Of a stretch of 64,000 bases of DNA, positions 62,145-64,000 are shown piece after piece (positions within the stretch are counted from its first letter, which is position 1; every line of letters begins with the position of its first letter). The stretch comes from Tanytarsus gracilentus. Its lineage: Eukaryota; Arthropoda; Insecta; Diptera; Chironomidae. The notes under the pieces were generated by a model that was not told the DNA's origin, did no database searches, and worked only from the letters and a program-made list of their open reading frames with translations. The DNA lies in contig JAXRKN010000044.1 in assembly GCA_038502055.1 (NCBI GenBank), positions 9,511,501-9,575,500 on the forward strand, written 5' to 3'. The translations under genes were made by a program, and so were the position numbers.

Positions 62145-63303
62145 ATGAGTGTCGAAGAGGAGGTTTTAAGAATTCACAAAAAGCTGAGCAAAATGACATC
62201 GAGTTCTAGCGTGAGTAGAAGTATTTCTATCGAAAATGCTAGCAATTATTTTGCGCGGCTTGAAAACGCTTAAAATGTTTGTTTTCATTTTATTTCTTTA
62301 GGAAAATCAAGCTCAGGCGTTGGATCTCTTGAAAGTACTGCAAAATTTGAAAATTGATCTCGAGATCTTGACAAGTACAAGGTAAATTTGAGCTTAATTG
62401 CGCCAAATGTTCTTTTAATTCTGGATGTTCCTTTAGAATCGGAATGGCTGTCAACGAGTTGAGGAAGTGCAGTAAGGATGAGGAGGTGATTAATTTGTCG
62501 AAGAAACTCATTAAAAACTGGAAAAAACTTCTCAGCAGTCCCGATAGTCCTAAATCAACGCAAAAATCTACCAGCAATGGCAGCTCCAGTAAGTCATCGA
62601 GCAAGGAGAAGGACGAAAAGAGTAAGGACTCAAAGAGCAAGAATTCATCGCAAACTTCCTTTCCTCCGCCAACAAGCAGTTCCACTACCGATGTCGTTCG
62701 TTTAAAGTGTCGCGAGATGCTCACGGCCGCTATCAAATACGAAGATTATCCCGATGGATGTGCATCGCCTGAAGAACTCGCCGAAGAACTTGAGGAAGCC
62801 ATTTTCCTTGAATTTAAAAATACAGACATGCGATATAAGAATCGCGTTCGCTCCCGCATTTCCAATCTAAAGGATTCTAAAAATCCAGAGCTACGTGTTA
62901 ATTACGTCAGCGGTGTCATCCCTGCCACAAAGTAATACATAAATCATTAAATTTTTTTTATTGCAGCTTTAATTGCTATTCTAAAACTTTTTAGACTCGC
63001 TAAAATGACACCCGAAGAGATGGCCAGCGATGAGATGAAAAAGATGCGCGAAAAATTTGTCAAAGAATCCATCAACGATGCACAATTGGTGAGCTTTTTT
63101 CTTGCAATCCTCCTCTTGCTTCATTTTAATAATTTAAAAAATTTCAGGCAACGGTTCAAGGTACAAAAACAGACATGCTTAAATGTGGCAAGTGCAAAGG
63201 AAAGAACTGCACTTATAATCAACTCCAAACTCGATCTGCTGATGAACCCATGACGACATTTGTCCTCTGCAATCAGTGTGGAAATCGATGGAAATTTTGT
63301 TAA
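62145..63303 (+). CDS. TfIIS: Transcription elongation factor TFIIS
   Basis: Rescues backtracked RNA polymerase II by stimulating transcript cleavage. Exons 62145-62210, 62302-62381, 62437-62931, 62995-63088 and 63148-63303 give 296 residues. Domain I (about 1-80, the LW/TFIIS N-terminal bundle) has LLKVLQNLKI, TRIGMAVNELRK and LIKNWKKL. A Ser/Lys linker (about 85-125) leads to domain II (VRLKCREMLTAAI to KMTPEEMASDEMK), and the C-terminal zinc ribbon carries CGKCKGKNC, the catalytic acidic hairpin RSADEPMT and CNQCGNRWKFC at the end. All residues needed for cleavage stimulation are present. Confidence 0.98.
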
Positions 63304-63813
63304 ACACTTTCTTATTCAAGTAAAATTATTTCTACATTTTAATATTAAGCGAAAAAGAGTTGATTCATCCAAAAAAAAAAACAAGCAGTAAGTAGAAATG
63401 ACTACAAGCACATACCGAAAAAAAGTTTAATCATTATTAGATTTTTTCATCACCGTTTAAAACCCTAGAATGTTCTTTTCCGTGTAAAATGGTAATGATG
63501 CTTAAATTTTAAGGAAATATTCAAACTAAATTTTTTACATGGACGATATAGCGTGAAGTAAATATTTGAATTACATACTTATTATTATATGATAAACATA
63601 TGAGAACTTGTAATCCTGATATAGCAAAAAAAATATATGAACTTTTTGTGGGAGAAAAAAAACGTCAAAGTTCACAATAGTTGTCCTTTTATTAAAAAAA
63701 ATTATTAAATTTTAATAATAATAAATTCACAAGGAAAAAGTGTGAAGAAAGGAGAATTTGTCTTAGAATAAAATCGATTAAAGTGAAGTTCCATGTTTCT
63801 TTTTAAGAATCTT
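63304..63813. other. Convergent 3' region TFIIS / Reeler-domain gene
   Basis: 510 AT-rich bases with 3' UTRs of both neighbours. No other feature seen. Confidence 0.5.
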
Positions 63814-63981
63814 TTAAGCGCTAATTGAAACGACATCAGAAAGTTGATTCACCCAGAATGTACCGCCATTTTTGGCTACAGTGGCATGGAATCGAACCTT
63901 CTCTGAGAGTCCTTTTGGCGCAGTCCACAACAAAGTGATGCTGTTGATGGCTTTTTCAATTTTTTTATGTGTGACCGATGA
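63814..63981 (-). CDS. Reeler-domain protein (insect defence-protein type), last exon only
   Basis: A single terminal exon with acceptor TCTAG|T at 63981/63982 and TAA stop; 55 residues. The sequence SITLLWTAPKG, VRFHATVAKNGGTFWVNQ matches the C-terminal half of the Reeler domain (WTAP ... V.F.ATV ... FWV), as in the secreted insect defence proteins such as Hdd11/noduler. The rest of the gene lies beyond base 64000, so signal peptide and full domain cannot be checked. Immune or other roles are known only for some family members. Confidence 0.75.
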   Translation of the reverse strand, partial: SSVTHKKIEKAINSITLLWTAPKGLSEKVRFHATVAKNGGTFWVNQLSDVVSISA

Positions 63982-64000
63982 CTAGATAAAAAATTAATGT

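Noticed and set aside
1..64000. CRISPR arrays, tRNA/rRNA genes, bacterial operons or viral genes
   Set aside because: None seen. Spliced eukaryotic genes fill the window, and the only tandem array is the minisatellite at 32091-32600, whose units lack spacer structure.

Overview
The window is a gene-dense, AT-rich stretch of an insect nuclear genome. I read it as a nematoceran fly, possibly a midge. The reasons are many 50-70 bp GT-AG introns, short intergenic gaps, insect/dipteran-like orthologues (eIF3k, goosecoid, syntaxin-5, bsf/LRPPRC) and Helentron-like dispersed repeats with GGAC tetranucleotide arrays. No bacterial, viral, CRISPR, rRNA or tRNA features were seen. Gene models were built by joining exons at splice sites by hand; every complete model closes in frame, which is the main internal check.

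Left third (1-31.3 kb): 3' end of Piezo (+); an ABCA lipid-transporter gene (-) with a retroelement-like insertion in one intron; ataxin-10 (-); a four-pass MARVEL-like membrane protein (+) with a long downstream region; NDUFB7 (-) head-to-head with LRPPRC/bsf (+); syntaxin-5 (-) head-to-head with a USP35/38-type deubiquitinase (+); an NPDC1/CAB-1-type membrane protein (+).

Middle (31.3-48.3 kb): a Helentron-like element carrying a minisatellite; NDUFV1 (-) head-to-head with DDX28 (+); PGAP2 (+); L2HGDH (-), whose 2.8 kb intron holds a complete GPR107/108-type gene on the opposite strand plus a second, short copy of the Helentron-like element; WBP4/FBP21 (-); calmodulin-lysine N-methyltransferase (-); and an unrecognised 215-residue acidic protein (+).

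Right (48.3-64 kb): goosecoid homeobox gene (-) with about 7 kb of non-coding DNA upstream; eIF3k (+) tail-to-tail with TBP (-), which is head-to-head with TFIIS (+); and the last exon of a Reeler-domain (insect defence-type) protein (-).

The genes are mostly housekeeping and do not form one pathway. Two short bidirectional promoters each pair a complex I subunit with a mitochondrial RNA factor (NDUFB7/LRPPRC and NDUFV1/DDX28), and one pairs two RNA polymerase II factors (TBP/TFIIS). I found no new multi-gene system. The most unusual signals are genomic: an insertion whose target-site duplication appears to have rebuilt a splice donor in ABCA, a pair of Helentron-like elements, and a 59-nt NDUFV1 intron that begins with the same 12 bases as the end of one of those elements.
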